From: Rhodothermia bacterium
GTDB taxonomy: Bacteria; Bacteroidota; Rhodothermia; Rhodothermales; JAAAOL01
DNA: 34,050 nucleotides
Direction: 5' to 3'
Assembly: GCA_030428385.1 (NCBI GenBank)
Contig: JAUIDY010000067.1
Location: forward strand, 1-34,050
This document shows, piece by piece, positions 24,054 to 34,050 of this stretch. Made by a program: the position numbers and the translations under genes. Under the pieces are notes generated by a model. The model was not told the DNA's origin. It saw only the letters and a list, made by a program, of their open reading frames with translations, and searched no databases. How positions within the stretch are numbered: position 1 is the stretch's first letter; each line of letters opens with the position of its first letter.

Positions 24054-26417
24054 ATGAAGGCTATCGACCGAAAGATGCTGCGCGACCTGCGCGCCATGTG
24101 GGGACAGGCACTCGCGATTGCGTTTGTGATTGTGAGTGGGGTGGCGACGTTTGTGACGATGACGGCGACGATGGATTCGCTGCAACGTACGCTGGCGACC
24201 TATTATGCCGACTACCGCTTCGCTGATGCCTTCGCCTCGGTGCGCCGGGCACCGGAGCAGTTGCAGAACCGCCTGCGGCAGATAGAAGGTGTGGGGCAGG
24301 TCCAAACACGGGTGATGGCCGCTGTGAACCTGGAAGTGCCGGGATTTGGGGAGCCCGTCACCGGACAAATCGTCTCGATCCCCGAAGGCAAACAACCGGT
24401 GCTCAACCAACTCTTTATCCGAGAAGGACGGCTGGTGCGCCCGGGGCGGGAAGACGAGGTGTTGCTGAACGAAGCCTTCGCCGAAGCCCATGGACTGGAG
24501 CCGGGCAGTACCCTCACCGCCATCATCAATGGACGGCGCAAGACGCTTGCGGTGGTGGGCATCGCCCTCTCGCCCGAGTTCCTGATGCAGATCCAGCCCG
24601 GCTCGCTCTTTCCCGACCCCCAGCGCTTCGGGGTGATGTGGATGGGCCGCCCAGCCCTCGCCGCCGCGTACGATATGGAAGGGGCCTTCAACGATGTAAA
24701 TATTGCCCTCGCCCCAGGTGCTGATGTCCGCGAAGTGGTGGCCCAACTGGATGTGTTGCTTAAGCCGTACGGCAGTCAGGGCGGGCAAGAGCGTGCCGAT
24801 CAACCGTCGCACTTTTACATCACCGAGGAGTTTCGCCAGCTGCGCTCGATGGCAACCATCCTTCCCGTCATTTTCCTGGCCGTGGCCGCCTTTCTACTCA
24901 ACATCGTCGTGACGCGTCTGATTGGCACACAGCGCGAACAGATTGCCGTATTAAAAGCCTTTGGCTACTCGAGTACCGATGTAGGCTGGCACTTTGTAAA
25001 AATGGTGCTGGTCATCGCCGCCGTGGGTGCGGTGGGAGGCACCGTGCTGGGGCTGTGGATGGGAAACGGGATGGCCAACCTCTACATGGAGTTCTACCGC
25101 TTCCCCTACCTCGATTACACCCTGCGGCTGCCGGTTTTCTTCGCCGTGCTGGCCTTAACAACAGGCGCTGCCCTGGTGGGCGTCATTCGTGCCGTTCGAC
25201 GGGCCGTCAAACTGCCACCCGCCGAAGCGATGCGCCCCGCTCCACCAGCAAACTACCGCCCAACGTTGGTCGAGCGTATTGGTTTAAAACACCTGTTTGA
25301 CCAGCCCACGCGCATGATCGCCCGCAACCTGGAACGCCAACCCATCAAGGCCCTGCTGACGATTATCGGGATGGCAGCGTCGGGGGCAATTCTGGTCCTC
25401 GGACTTTTTTTCAGCGACGCCTTTGATTACATCATCGACGTGCAATATGGCATGGCCGAGCGGGCGGATCTGACGGTGACGTTTAATCAGCCCACCTCCA
25501 CGGCTGCGCTGTATGAGGTGCAGGCCATGCCCGGCGTGCTGTATGCCGAGCCGTTCCGCGCGGTGCCGGTGCGCCTCCATCACCACCATCGTTCGTACGA
25601 AACCGGCATCAGCGGCATCCCCGACCGCCCCTACCTGCGCCGCGTGCTTAACCGAGACCTCGACCCCATCTCCATCCCTCCCGAGGGCCTGGTCCTTACG
25701 GATCGGCTGGCTGCCAAACTGGATATTGAAGCCGGTGACCAGGTGTTGGTGGAAGTCTTGGAAGGCAGCCGCCGCACGATCGCGGTGCCGGTCATCGCCC
25801 CGGCGCAGCAATATATAGGGCTCGGGGCCTATATGAACCTGAACCAACTCAACCGGATCGCAGGGAATGGGGCAGCGCTATCCGGCGTGCTGGTCGCCAT
25901 CGATGCCCGGTATGAGGACCAATTGGTGGATGCACTCCAGGAGCGCCCCCGCGTGGCAAGCATCGTCTCGCAGGAACGCATCATCGAATCCGTGTATGAG
26001 ACCTCCGGTCAGTCTACCCTAACGTTTGCCTTCATCCTTACCCTCTTTGCGGGCGTGATCGCATTTGGCGTCGTGTACAACAGCGCCCGCATCACCTTGG
26101 CCGAACGCGACCGCGAGTTGGCCAGCCTGCGCGTCCTCGGCTTCACCCGCAACGAAATCGCGTATATCTTGCTTGGCGAACTGGCCCTGCTGACGTTGCT
26201 TTCATTGCCAGTGGCTTTTGCCCTCGGGGCGTTGCTCAGCGCCGCCACCGTCGAGTCGCTGCAAACCGACCTGTACGAATTCCCTGTGGTGCTGGGACGC
26301 GGCACGTTTGCCTATGCTGCCGTGGTGGTGTTGTCCGCCGCCGCCATCTCGGCCCTGATCATCCGGCGTATGCTCAACAAGCTGGACCTCGTGGGTGTCC
26401 TGAAAACCCGCGAGTAG
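24054..26417 (+). CDS. ABC transporter permease, two FtsX domains
   Basis: This is a 787-residue inner-membrane permease of the MacB/LolE superfamily. An N-terminal helix (about 18-40) leads into a periplasmic MacB_PCD-like domain. The first FtsX domain, with three helices, follows near 270-395 ([20 protein letters not shown]). A fifth helix comes near 440, then a second periplasmic domain, and the second FtsX domain is at about 655-780 ([20 protein letters not shown]). The doubled layout, with eight membrane helices in one chain, resembles large DUF214-type permeases. One chain may therefore do the work of a permease dimer. It lies between its ATPase and HlyD adaptor genes in one operon. Confidence 0.92.
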   Translation: MKAIDRKMLRDLRAMWGQALAIAFVIVSGVATFVTMTATMDSLQRTLATYYADYRFADAFASVRRAPEQLQNRLRQIEGVGQVQTRVMAAVNLEVPGFGEPVTGQIVSIPEGKQPVLNQLFIREGRLVRPGREDEVLLNEAFAEAHGLEPGSTLTAIINGRRKTLAVVGIALSPEFLMQIQPGSLFPDPQRFGVMWMGRPALAAAYDMEGAFNDVNIALAPGADVREVVAQLDVLLKPYGSQGGQERADQPSHFYITEEFRQLRSMATILPVIFLAVAAFLLNIVVTRLIGTQREQIAVLKAFGYSSTDVGWHFVKMVLVIAAVGAVGGTVLGLWMGNGMANLYMEFYRFPYLDYTLRLPVFFAVLALTTGAALVGVIRAVRRAVKLPPAEAMRPAPPANYRPTLVERIGLKHLFDQPTRMIARNLERQPIKALLTIIGMAASGAILVLGLFFSDAFDYIIDVQYGMAERADLTVTFNQPTSTAALYEVQAMPGVLYAEPFRAVPVRLHHHHRSYETGISGIPDRPYLRRVLNRDLDPISIPPEGLVLTDRLAAKLDIEAGDQVLVEVLEGSRRTIAVPVIAPAQQYIGLGAYMNLNQLNRIAGNGAALSGVLVAIDARYEDQLVDALQERPRVASIVSQERIIESVYETSGQSTLTFAFILTLFAGVIAFGVVYNSARITLAERDRELASLRVLGFTRNEIAYILLGELALLTLLSLPVAFALGALLSAATVESLQTDLYEFPVVLGRGTFAYAAVVVLSAAAISALIIRRMLNKLDLVGVLKTRE

Positions 26418-26435
26418 ACCATACCTACATAGATC

Positions 26436-27620
26436 ATGAATCGAAAAACACGAAAACGCCTGATCCTCGGTGGAGTCGGCCTCGCCGTCCTGCTACTGAT
26501 CGTTTATGGCTTCTGGCCCAAAGCCGTGCCCGTCGATATCGCAACGGTGCAGCACGGTCCCTTGCAGGAGATTATTGAAGAGGAAGGCGAGACGCAGGTG
26601 GCCCATGCCTATGTGATTACCTCACCCGTGGCCGCCTTCGCCCAGCGCATCGACCTGCAACCGGGCGACAGCGTAGCGCAAGGCGAGCCGGTTGTTCGCC
26701 TGGAACCGCCGCGTGCCGTCCTCCTTGATTCGCGCACCCAGGCGCAGGCACAGGCCCGCGTCGAAGCTGCCGAAGCCACGCTGGCCCAGGCCGAGCAACG
26801 CGCCCAGGCTGCCGCCGCTGCGCAGCAGCAAGCCGAAGAAGAACGGCAGCGTATGGAACGCCTCTTCGAAGGCGGCTCGGCCACCCAACAAAGCCTCACC
26901 CAAGCCCGCTCGGCGGCCAATCAGGCCCAGGCAAATCTCAACGCGGCGCAGGCTGCCGTGGTGGCAGCCCAGGCCGAACGGACGAATGCACGTGCGGCCC
27001 TGCAACAAGGAGGCTCCAACCGTGCTGTTTCCAGCGTGCTACGGGCACCGGTCGGAGGCCGGGTACTGGCGGTGCATCGCCAGAGCGAAGGGCAGGTTAA
27101 CCCCGGCGAACCCCTCCTTGAAATTGGCGACGTGGCCATCTTGGAGGTCCACGTTAATGTTTTGTCGCAAGACGCGGTGCGTATCCGCCCCGGAACGCCG
27201 GTGTTGCTCGAACAGTGGGGCGGCGAAGAAACCCTCCATGCCACCGTCAAGCGCGTCGAGCCACAGGGGTTCACCGAGATCTCGTCCCTCGGGGTGGAAG
27301 AAAAACGGGTGACGGTGGTGGCCAACCTGACCGCTCCGCCTGCAACCCTGGGTGCAGGCTTCCGTGTCCTCGCCCGCTTTGTGGTATGGGAAGGAGACAA
27401 CGTCCTGCTCGTCCCCACCAACGCACTGTTTCGCACCAATGAAGGATGGGCCGTTTTCGTCATCGAGGGAGGAAAAGCCACGCAGCGCGCCGTTGGCATC
27501 GGTCACCAGACAGGGCTGGTTGCCGAAGTGACCGATGGCCTGGAGGCGAACGAACAGGTGATCGTGCATCCGGCGAACGACCTCACCGAAGGCACCCGCG
27601 TCACTGCGCGAACGGAATAG
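26436..27620 (+). CDS. HlyD/MacA-type efflux periplasmic adaptor
   Basis: This 394-residue membrane-fusion protein is anchored by one N-terminal helix (about 9-26). A lipoyl-like half-motif (RIDLQPGDSVAQGEPV) follows. A long Ala/Gln-rich coiled-coil hairpin lies at about 105-195. The second lipoyl half is LRAPVGGRVLAVHRQSEGQV, and beta-barrel and membrane-proximal domains follow. It links the inner-membrane permease to the TolC channel. It starts 18 bp after the permease stop and closes the four-gene operon. The order tolC-ATPase-permease-adaptor differs from the more common macA-macB-tolC. The substrate (drug, lipid or peptide) cannot be inferred. Confidence 0.93.
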   Translation: MNRKTRKRLILGGVGLAVLLLIVYGFWPKAVPVDIATVQHGPLQEIIEEEGETQVAHAYVITSPVAAFAQRIDLQPGDSVAQGEPVVRLEPPRAVLLDSRTQAQAQARVEAAEATLAQAEQRAQAAAAAQQQAEEERQRMERLFEGGSATQQSLTQARSAANQAQANLNAAQAAVVAAQAERTNARAALQQGGSNRAVSSVLRAPVGGRVLAVHRQSEGQVNPGEPLLEIGDVAILEVHVNVLSQDAVRIRPGTPVLLEQWGGEETLHATVKRVEPQGFTEISSLGVEEKRVTVVANLTAPPATLGAGFRVLARFVVWEGDNVLLVPTNALFRTNEGWAVFVIEGGKATQRAVGIGHQTGLVAEVTDGLEANEQVIVHPANDLTEGTRVTARTE

Positions 27621-27629
27621 CCCACCCAG

Positions 27630-28022
27630 TCATGCCGAAGAAGCTGCCGCTGAGGCCGTAGCAGTCCCGGTCGCGGGCCACGAACCCAGCACCAGCCACA
27701 ACAATCCACCTACACCAAAGATGATCAGGCCATAAATGGGTGCAATAAACGCGACCCGCAAGCCACCGATGACAAGCGCAGGTGATACGCCTTCGACGGT
27801 TTGAAGCACCGCCATCATCTGGTACAAACTGACAGCATGGCTCAAGATGCCCACCATCAGCCCCAACAGACTGAGGTGGAACACGGTGCGCCGCCAGAAC
27901 ACCGTCTTCTCTTGACCCGCAGCGCGGGATCGATAGGTTTGGGTCGCTGCCGCCAAGACCCCGACGGCAATGAGACTGAGTGGGATAGTAAAAAGGAGCC
28001 CACCTTCGATCAGAAAGTCCAT
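27630..28022 (-). CDS. Small polytopic membrane protein, possibly MotA/TolQ/ExbB-like
   Basis: This is a 130-residue protein with three hydrophobic segments, about 8-26, 48-70 and 88-112, and a basic loop (YRSRAAGQEKTVFWRR) after the first. The layout and the sequence GVSPALVIGGLRVAFIAPIYGL faintly recall the last two helices of ExbB/TolQ/MotA proton channels, but this is a weak likeness. The start is set at 28022, with AAGGTG about 7 bases upstream. A longer form from 28088 would add 22 polar residues. Its stop lies 9 bp from the HlyD stop, tail to tail. No ExbD/TolR partner is adjacent. Confidence 0.55.
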   Translation of the reverse strand: MDFLIEGGLLFTIPLSLIAVGVLAAATQTYRSRAAGQEKTVFWRRTVFHLSLLGLMVGILSHAVSLYQMMAVLQTVEGVSPALVIGGLRVAFIAPIYGLIIFGVGGLLWLVLGSWPATGTATASAAASSA

Positions 28023-28192
28023 TTTGACACCTTGCTTGTTAGGAAGGGAAAGCGATTCGGGAAGCAAGGTAGGGGGCCTTTCTGACACACCCTAACGATA
28101 GCGGCAGACAACCGGAAAACGAGGGTATACGACCTCTACGTCGGCAATCATCGGGGGCAAGACGGCGAATGACATCCACCGACGAGCGTCCT

Positions 28193-29827
<1,635 letters not shown>

Positions 29828-30033
29828 GGTCGGTCCTTCGTTTTCCTTGGATGGGCAAGCCAAGGTCGTAAAAATGTCCCACTTCAACCACCATCCCTAA
29901 TGGCACTCACCACCCGCGTAATGTTTTCTACCGTCAAAACCGGGTCGAATCCATGTGGTGATGCCGTTTTTGCAGCAGGGAAGTCCGCGCCATGCTATGT
30001 TTCTTGTTTCACGGACATCTGAACACCCGGCCT

Positions 30034-31137
30034 ATGCCTGCTTTGCTGCGTTGGATTTTCCGTCAATGGCGGTTGCTTGCAAGGCATGGCGTGTTCTGGT
30101 GCCTCGTGGCGCTCTTTTTTGTGCTCTTCTTCGGACGAACGGCCGATGGCTACCGGCAGAGCCTGTTGTTTGTCGCCCTGATGCTACCCGTGGCGATGGC
30201 GACGACATATTTCCTTACCGCCTTCCTGATCCCGCGCTATTTGCTGCCCCGGCGCTACGGGATGTTTGCCCTGTATGCCCTGTATACCCTTATTGCATCG
30301 GTGTACCTTGAACTCGTCGTCCTCATCGGCTCCTTTATTCTGCTGGCGGGGTACGAAATCCGGCTAATGAATCCGGCGATGCTGGACGTGTTCGGGCTGG
30401 TGGTGGCGCTGTACGTGGTGGTATTTCTCGCCATCGCTGCTAACTTGGCGATGCGCTGGCACCGGTTGCAGGCCACCCACGCCGAGACAGAACGTGCGCG
30501 CTTGGAGGCTGTGCTGGCGCTTCGCGAGGCTGAACTGGCCCGGCTGAAGACCCAGATGCACCCGCATTTTTTGTTCAACACGCTGAACAACCTCTACGGC
30601 CTCACGCTGGAGCAATCGGAGGCCGCCCCCGACGTGGTGCTGCGCATCGCAGACATGCTCGATTATATGCTCTATCGCTGCGACGCGCCGTTTGTGCCCC
30701 TTGCCGGTGAACTTGATCACCTGCGTACCTACCTCGACCTCGAACGGCTGCGCTACGACGACCGGGTGACCGTGCACCTACACGTAGACAAAAACCTACC
30801 CGATGTTGTCATCGCGCCCCTGCTCCTGATGCCGCTGGTGGAAAACAGCTTTAAACACAGCGCCAGTCCGTCCGATGAACCAGCGTGGATCAACATCGGC
30901 GTTCGCCTGGATCACGAACAGCTGCATTTTTCGGTGGCCAACAGCAAACCAACGTCCCCATCGGCTCCCAACCCCGACCTGGGCACGGGCATCGGGCTGG
31001 CCAATGTGCGCCAGCGGCTGCACCTGCTGTATCCCGGCACCCACGCCCTCGACATTGACGACGCGGCAGACCAGTTTGTGGCAGCCCTCACCCTTCCCAT
31101 CCAACCCGTGAACGATGCGTTGCCTGCTCGTGGATGA
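30034..31137 (+). CDS. LytS/YehU-type sensor histidine kinase
   Basis: This is a membrane-bound kinase of 367 residues. Four hydrophobic helices fill about 15-135. A coiled-coil (HAETERARLEAVLALREAEL) then leads to the His_kinase motif QMHPHFLFNTLNNLYG (His178). The ATPase has N-box PLVENSFKHS and G2-like GTGIGLANVRQRLHLL. ATG 30034 gives a natural basic N-terminus, MPALLRWIFRQWR. An in-frame ATG at 29992 adds 14 residues and cannot be excluded. The stop overlaps the response regulator start by 23 bp, so the pair is coupled. The sensed signal is unknown; this sensor class has no extracellular domain. Confidence 0.92.
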   Translation: MPALLRWIFRQWRLLARHGVFWCLVALFFVLFFGRTADGYRQSLLFVALMLPVAMATTYFLTAFLIPRYLLPRRYGMFALYALYTLIASVYLELVVLIGSFILLAGYEIRLMNPAMLDVFGLVVALYVVVFLAIAANLAMRWHRLQATHAETERARLEAVLALREAELARLKTQMHPHFLFNTLNNLYGLTLEQSEAAPDVVLRIADMLDYMLYRCDAPFVPLAGELDHLRTYLDLERLRYDDRVTVHLHVDKNLPDVVIAPLLLMPLVENSFKHSASPSDEPAWINIGVRLDHEQLHFSVANSKPTSPSAPNPDLGTGIGLANVRQRLHLLYPGTHALDIDDAADQFVAALTLPIQPVNDALPARG

Positions 31138-31819
31138 CGAACCCATTGCCCTGCGCGTGCTCCGCACCCACCTGGCACAGATTCCTGATGTGGAGATCGT
31201 GGCGGAATGCACCAACGCGATGGCAGCCCTGCGCGTGCTCCGGGAGCACGACGTCGACCTCGCCTTCCTCGACATTGAGATGCCGGGACTCTCTGGCATT
31301 GGCCTGCTGGAAGCGCTGGAGCACCCGCCCCGCATTGTTTTCACCACCGCGCATCGGGATTATGCCCTGCAAGGCTTTGAATGGGATGCCGTAGACTATC
31401 TCCTCAAGCCCATCAGCCTGCCCCGGCTCGTACGGGCTGTTGAGAAATATCGCCGCCTGCTCCCCACACAACAGTCTAATGCTCCCGAAGCACCGACAGA
31501 GGCTCCCACGCTCACCCTTCGCGCCGAACGCCGTACCGTACGGGTCCCCATTCCCGATATTCGCTACATCGAAAGCCTCAGCGACTATGTCAAGATTCAC
31601 ACCATCACGAACGAATACACCACCAAGCTTCGTATCCGCGACCTGGAAGAAGAATTGTCACCACATGGATTTATCCGCATCCACCGTTCCTTCGTTGTGG
31701 CGTTGGCACACGTCGAAGCGTTTTCTTCCAGCGAGATAAACGTCGGCCAGCAGCACCTCCCGATCAGCCGCACGTATAAAAAAGCAACGTTGGAACACCT
31801 ACAGCGCTTGTTTTTGTGA
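31115..31819 (+). CDS. LytTR-family response regulator
   Basis: The 234-residue cytoplasmic regulator pairs with the overlapping LytS-type kinase. The receiver domain has DDE (7-9), phospho-acceptor Asp53 (FLDIEMPGLSG), a conserved Thr in VFTTAH, and Lys in LLKPIS. After a Pro/Ala linker, the LytTR DNA-binding domain (about 135-232) shows IRYIESLSDYVKI and FIRIHRSFVVAL. LytTR proteins bind direct repeats upstream of target genes. No target site was identified in the window. Its 3' end overlaps the convergent acetyltransferase gene by 21 bp. Confidence 0.95.
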   Translation: MRCLLVDDEPIALRVLRTHLAQIPDVEIVAECTNAMAALRVLREHDVDLAFLDIEMPGLSGIGLLEALEHPPRIVFTTAHRDYALQGFEWDAVDYLLKPISLPRLVRAVEKYRRLLPTQQSNAPEAPTEAPTLTLRAERRTVRVPIPDIRYIESLSDYVKIHTITNEYTTKLRIRDLEEELSPHGFIRIHRSFVVALAHVEAFSSSEINVGQQHLPISRTYKKATLEHLQRLFL

Positions 31820-32380
31820 GCGTTCCCAGCCTGTCCGATCGAGGGCGTATTTCACCGCGTGGCGCTCATCCTCCGTCCAGTCCGGGAGTCGGTTGAGGGC
31901 ATACCAAAACTCAGACTCAAACACCAGCCCACATTTCTCCATCACCCGCTGCGAGGCCCTGTTGCCAATGAGCGTACGCGCCACCACTTTGTCCACGCCC
32001 CAATCTGTGAATGCTTTTTCGATGAGTGCCAACGATCCTTCCGTGGCATACCCCTTGCCCCACACGCGGCGATGGAACCGATAGCCGAGTTCCATGGCAT
32101 CCGGTTCGTCCCGGTCGGGGCGCAGGTGGAACCAGCCGACAAAATCGTCAGTGTCGCGTTCCTGCACCGCCCAAAACCCGATGCCTTCTCCTTGGCCATA
32201 CAGCGCCACCCACTGGGGCAGCTTGCGCTCTACATACACAGCTAGCGGTGTTGGCTTGCCCCCGGAGATATAGCGCATCACCTCAGGGTCGCTGTCAAGT
32301 TCGTGCAGCAGCGGCGCATCCTCCAGCGTGAAGGTGCGGAGGTACAACCTCTTGGTGGTGAGCACCACGATTCCGACCAT
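31799..32380 (-). CDS. GNAT acetyltransferase (RimJ/RimL-like)
   Basis: The 193-residue acetyl-CoA-dependent N-acetyltransferase begins with the family sequence TKRLYLRTFTLEDAPLL. It carries the motif A acetyl-CoA loop RVWGKGYATEGSLALIEKAF and the motif B region RTLIGNRASQRVMEKCGL. Family knowledge suggests acetylation of a protein alpha-amine or a small-molecule amine; the substrate is unknown. The ATG lies 2 bp after the glmM stop, so the two are cotranscribed on the minus strand. The last codons overlap the LytTR gene from the opposite strand. Confidence 0.9.
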   Translation of the reverse strand: MVGIVVLTTKRLYLRTFTLEDAPLLHELDSDPEVMRYISGGKPTPLAVYVERKLPQWVALYGQGEGIGFWAVQERDTDDFVGWFHLRPDRDEPDAMELGYRFHRRVWGKGYATEGSLALIEKAFTDWGVDKVVARTLIGNRASQRVMEKCGLVFESEFWYALNRLPDWTEDERHAVKYALDRTGWERSQKQAL

Positions 32381-32382
32381 AC

Positions 32383-33774
32383 TTACTCCGAAAGGGCTTG
32401 CAATTCGTCGATAAACCGCTGCGCCAGCTTGTCGGCTGCGTCCTGCGTCTGAGCCTCGGCGTAGATACGCACGATGGGCTCGGTGTTAGACTTGCGCAGG
32501 TGAACCCAGCCTTCGTAAAGGTCGATCTTCACCCCGTCGATGGTGGAAATACGCTCATGTTGGTGTTTTTCAGCGAGGGCAGCCAGTACTGCGTCGGGGT
32601 TCAGGTCGCCAAGGGGCAGCTTGTTCTTCGAGATGACGTAGTTCGGCATCTGCGCCCGCCAGTCTGCCAGCGAGAGGTTTTCGTTGGCGAGGTGTTGCAG
32701 TATCATCGCGGCCCCAGCGAGGGCATCGCGGCCGTAGTGCAGATCGGGCAGAATCACGCCCCCGTTGCCTTCGCCACCCAGCATGGCCCCCACCGCTTGC
32801 ATCCTTTTCACCACGTTGATCTCGCCCACAGCAGAGCGGTGCACCTGTTGCCCATATCGCGCCGCCACATCCTCAATCGCCCGCGACGACGACAGGTTGG
32901 TGACGAAAGGCCCGGTCCGTGTCCGCCACAGGAAGTCTGCCGCCAGCACCTGGGTGAGTTCTTCGCTGACGTAGACGCCACCGTTGGCGATCAATGCGAG
33001 ACGGTCGGCGTCAGGATCAACGACGAGGCCGAGGTCGGCGTCTTGGTTGGCGACTTCGGCGATGGTCTCGGTCAGGTTTTGGGGGAGCGGCTCAGCGGGA
33101 TGGGCAAAAAGCCCAGTCACGTCGCTGTTGAGCACGATGATCTGCTCTGGGCGCACGCCGATGGCTTCAAGCAACTGCGGCAGGGCAAACGCCCCCACCG
33201 AGTTGATGCCATCCACCACCACCCGAAAATCGCACGCGGCGATGCACGCGGTGTCCATAAAATCAAGGTGCGTGATTTGTGCGATATGATACGCCAGAAA
33301 GTCGCGCTCCTCCACTGCCCCGATCCGGTCATACGGCACCGTAAATCGCTCGCCTGATGCAGCCAACGCGATCACCTCGTTTGCTTCTTCCGGCGACAAA
33401 AACTCCCCTTTTTCATTGAGAAGCTTCAGCGCGTTCCACTCGGCCGGGTTGTGCGAGGCCGACAAAATGATGCCGCCGGCCGCGCCCGATCCATCTACGG
33501 CCATCTCCACCGTCGGCGTTGTTGCCAACCCCGTATGGATCACGTGGCAGCCTGTGCTTTGCAACGTCCCGATCACGATGCGGGAACAGAGTTCACCCGT
33601 CACCCGCCCGTCGCGACCCACAACCACCTGTGGCGGTTTGCCTGCCGCCTCGGCCCGCTGACGGCACCATGCTCCAAAGGCACCCACGTATTGCACCAGC
33701 ACTGCCGGGTCCAGCCCACGTCCAAAAATACCCCGGATGCCCGAGATAGAAACGATTAAAACGTCGTTGCTCAT
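32383..33774 (-). CDS. glmM: Phosphoglucosamine mutase / alpha-D-phosphohexomutase
   Basis: This enzyme of 463 residues belongs to the alpha-D-phosphohexomutase family. The catalytic phosphoserine is Ser107 in LSASHNPAEWNALK. The magnesium loop is DPDADR (253-258), the sugar loop is near GEGNGGVILPD, and the phosphate-binding loop is RKSNTEPIVRIYAE near the C-terminus. GlmM converts glucosamine 6-phosphate to glucosamine 1-phosphate for UDP-GlcNAc and cell-wall synthesis. Specificity for phosphomannose or phosphoglucose cannot be excluded, since the SASHNP variant occurs in several subgroups. ATG 33774 (MSNDVLIVS) is preferred over an upstream start at 33819, which would add 15 residues outside the fold. 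Confidence 0.85.
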   Translation of the reverse strand: MSNDVLIVSISGIRGIFGRGLDPAVLVQYVGAFGAWCRQRAEAAGKPPQVVVGRDGRVTGELCSRIVIGTLQSTGCHVIHTGLATTPTVEMAVDGSGAAGGIILSASHNPAEWNALKLLNEKGEFLSPEEANEVIALAASGERFTVPYDRIGAVEERDFLAYHIAQITHLDFMDTACIAACDFRVVVDGINSVGAFALPQLLEAIGVRPEQIIVLNSDVTGLFAHPAEPLPQNLTETIAEVANQDADLGLVVDPDADRLALIANGGVYVSEELTQVLAADFLWRTRTGPFVTNLSSSRAIEDVAARYGQQVHRSAVGEINVVKRMQAVGAMLGGEGNGGVILPDLHYGRDALAGAAMILQHLANENLSLADWRAQMPNYVISKNKLPLGDLNPDAVLAALAEKHQHERISTIDGVKIDLYEGWVHLRKSNTEPIVRIYAEAQTQDAADKLAQRFIDELQALSE

Positions 33775-33820
33775 AGTTGTCTGGATATTGTCTATTGGAC
33801 GCACACGCGCTCTATCCAAA

Positions 33821-33929
33821 TCGTCATCGCGAGAAGCCGACGGCGACGTGGTGATCTCACCCCGTTCGGGATGCCGTTTTTCATCGGGGTGAGATCAGCA
33901 CCGTTTGCTATGGAGCTTCATGATGACGA
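33821..33929. repeat. Palindromic dispersed-repeat-like element
   Basis: The ends TCGTCATC (33821-33828) and GATGACGA (33922-33929) are inverted. Inside, GATCTCACCCCG (33853-33864) pairs perfectly with CGGGGTGAGATC (33885-33896), with a further GGT / ACC pair outside after a small bulge. The sequence type CGTCATCGCGAG...GTGATCTCA is familiar as a dispersed intergenic repeat in many genomes. There is no coding capacity. The rest of 33775-34050 shows no gene and must contain the glmM promoter, which was not identified. Confidence 0.55.
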
Positions 33930-34050
33930 TGAAAAGGGCCATGTGCGTACGTCTTGTCGATTTAAAAGGGGCTGGAATATAGGCATTGCGGGATAGGTCG
34001 TGCAGGCCGTTTGCTTTCGGAGTTGGGCGAGGGGGCGAATTGTGTACGTG

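Noticed and set aside
32398-33357. 319-codon plus-strand frame opposite glmM
   Set aside because: GlmM motifs (phosphoserine loop, DPDADR, RKSNTEP) prove the minus-strand frame; the opposite frame is a shadow.

Overview
The window is a G+C-rich, densely packed stretch of bacterial chromosome. It carries 27 protein genes (one cut off at the left edge) and one tRNA gene. Core genes (ddl, murF, acyP, prmC, glgP, corA, glmM, tRNA-Arg) are mixed with membrane, redox and signalling genes, and there is no phage or plasmid backbone. Weak or absent Shine-Dalgarno sequences at most starts, LytS/LytTR signalling, a DUF3417-type glucan phosphorylase and phenylalanine hydroxylase fit the Bacteroidota/Rhodothermota side of the tree, perhaps a Rhodothermales-like organism. 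That placement is an inference from gene style; no rRNA or other phylogenetic marker was compared.

Left third (1-12.9 kb): the 3' end of a family 3 glycoside hydrolase gene, then a PhoU-like gene behind a foldable leader, a thioredoxin-fold gene, a small membrane protein and phenylalanine 4-hydroxylase (phhA), with a textbook terminator before phhA. Next comes a tight ddl-murF-acyP operon for the D-Ala-D-Ala branch of peptidoglycan synthesis. A 191-bp MITE-like element starts at the acyP stop codon. glgP (minus) and prmC (plus) diverge, and prmC overlaps corA tail to tail by 59 bp. On the minus strand an HD phosphohydrolase gene is coupled by ATGA to an orotate phosphoribosyltransferase-like gene, with an alpha/beta hydrolase gene upstream.

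Middle (13-21.6 kb): an iron-dependent alcohol dehydrogenase gene, then about 570 bp without a credible protein gene but with an A+T-rich dyad, hairpins and a strong terminator (a candidate orphan RNA gene), then tRNA-Arg(CCT). Four plus-strand genes follow and look like one stress or redox module. They are a Kef-type K+/H+ antiporter fused to a C-terminal UBP zinc finger, a histidine kinase with a CAP_ED-like N-terminus, a response regulator fused to a thioredoxin-reductase-like flavoprotein that lacks the CxxC pair, and an aldo/keto reductase. This is the most unusual part of the window.

Right third (21.8-34 kb): a tolC / ABC ATPase / FtsX-type permease / HlyD adaptor operon for export across both membranes. 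After it come a small polytopic membrane protein, a lipoprotein-type amidase, a LytS-type kinase with its LytTR regulator (overlapping), a GNAT acetyltransferase and a GlmM-type phosphohexomutase. A second dispersed-repeat-like palindromic element lies near the right edge.
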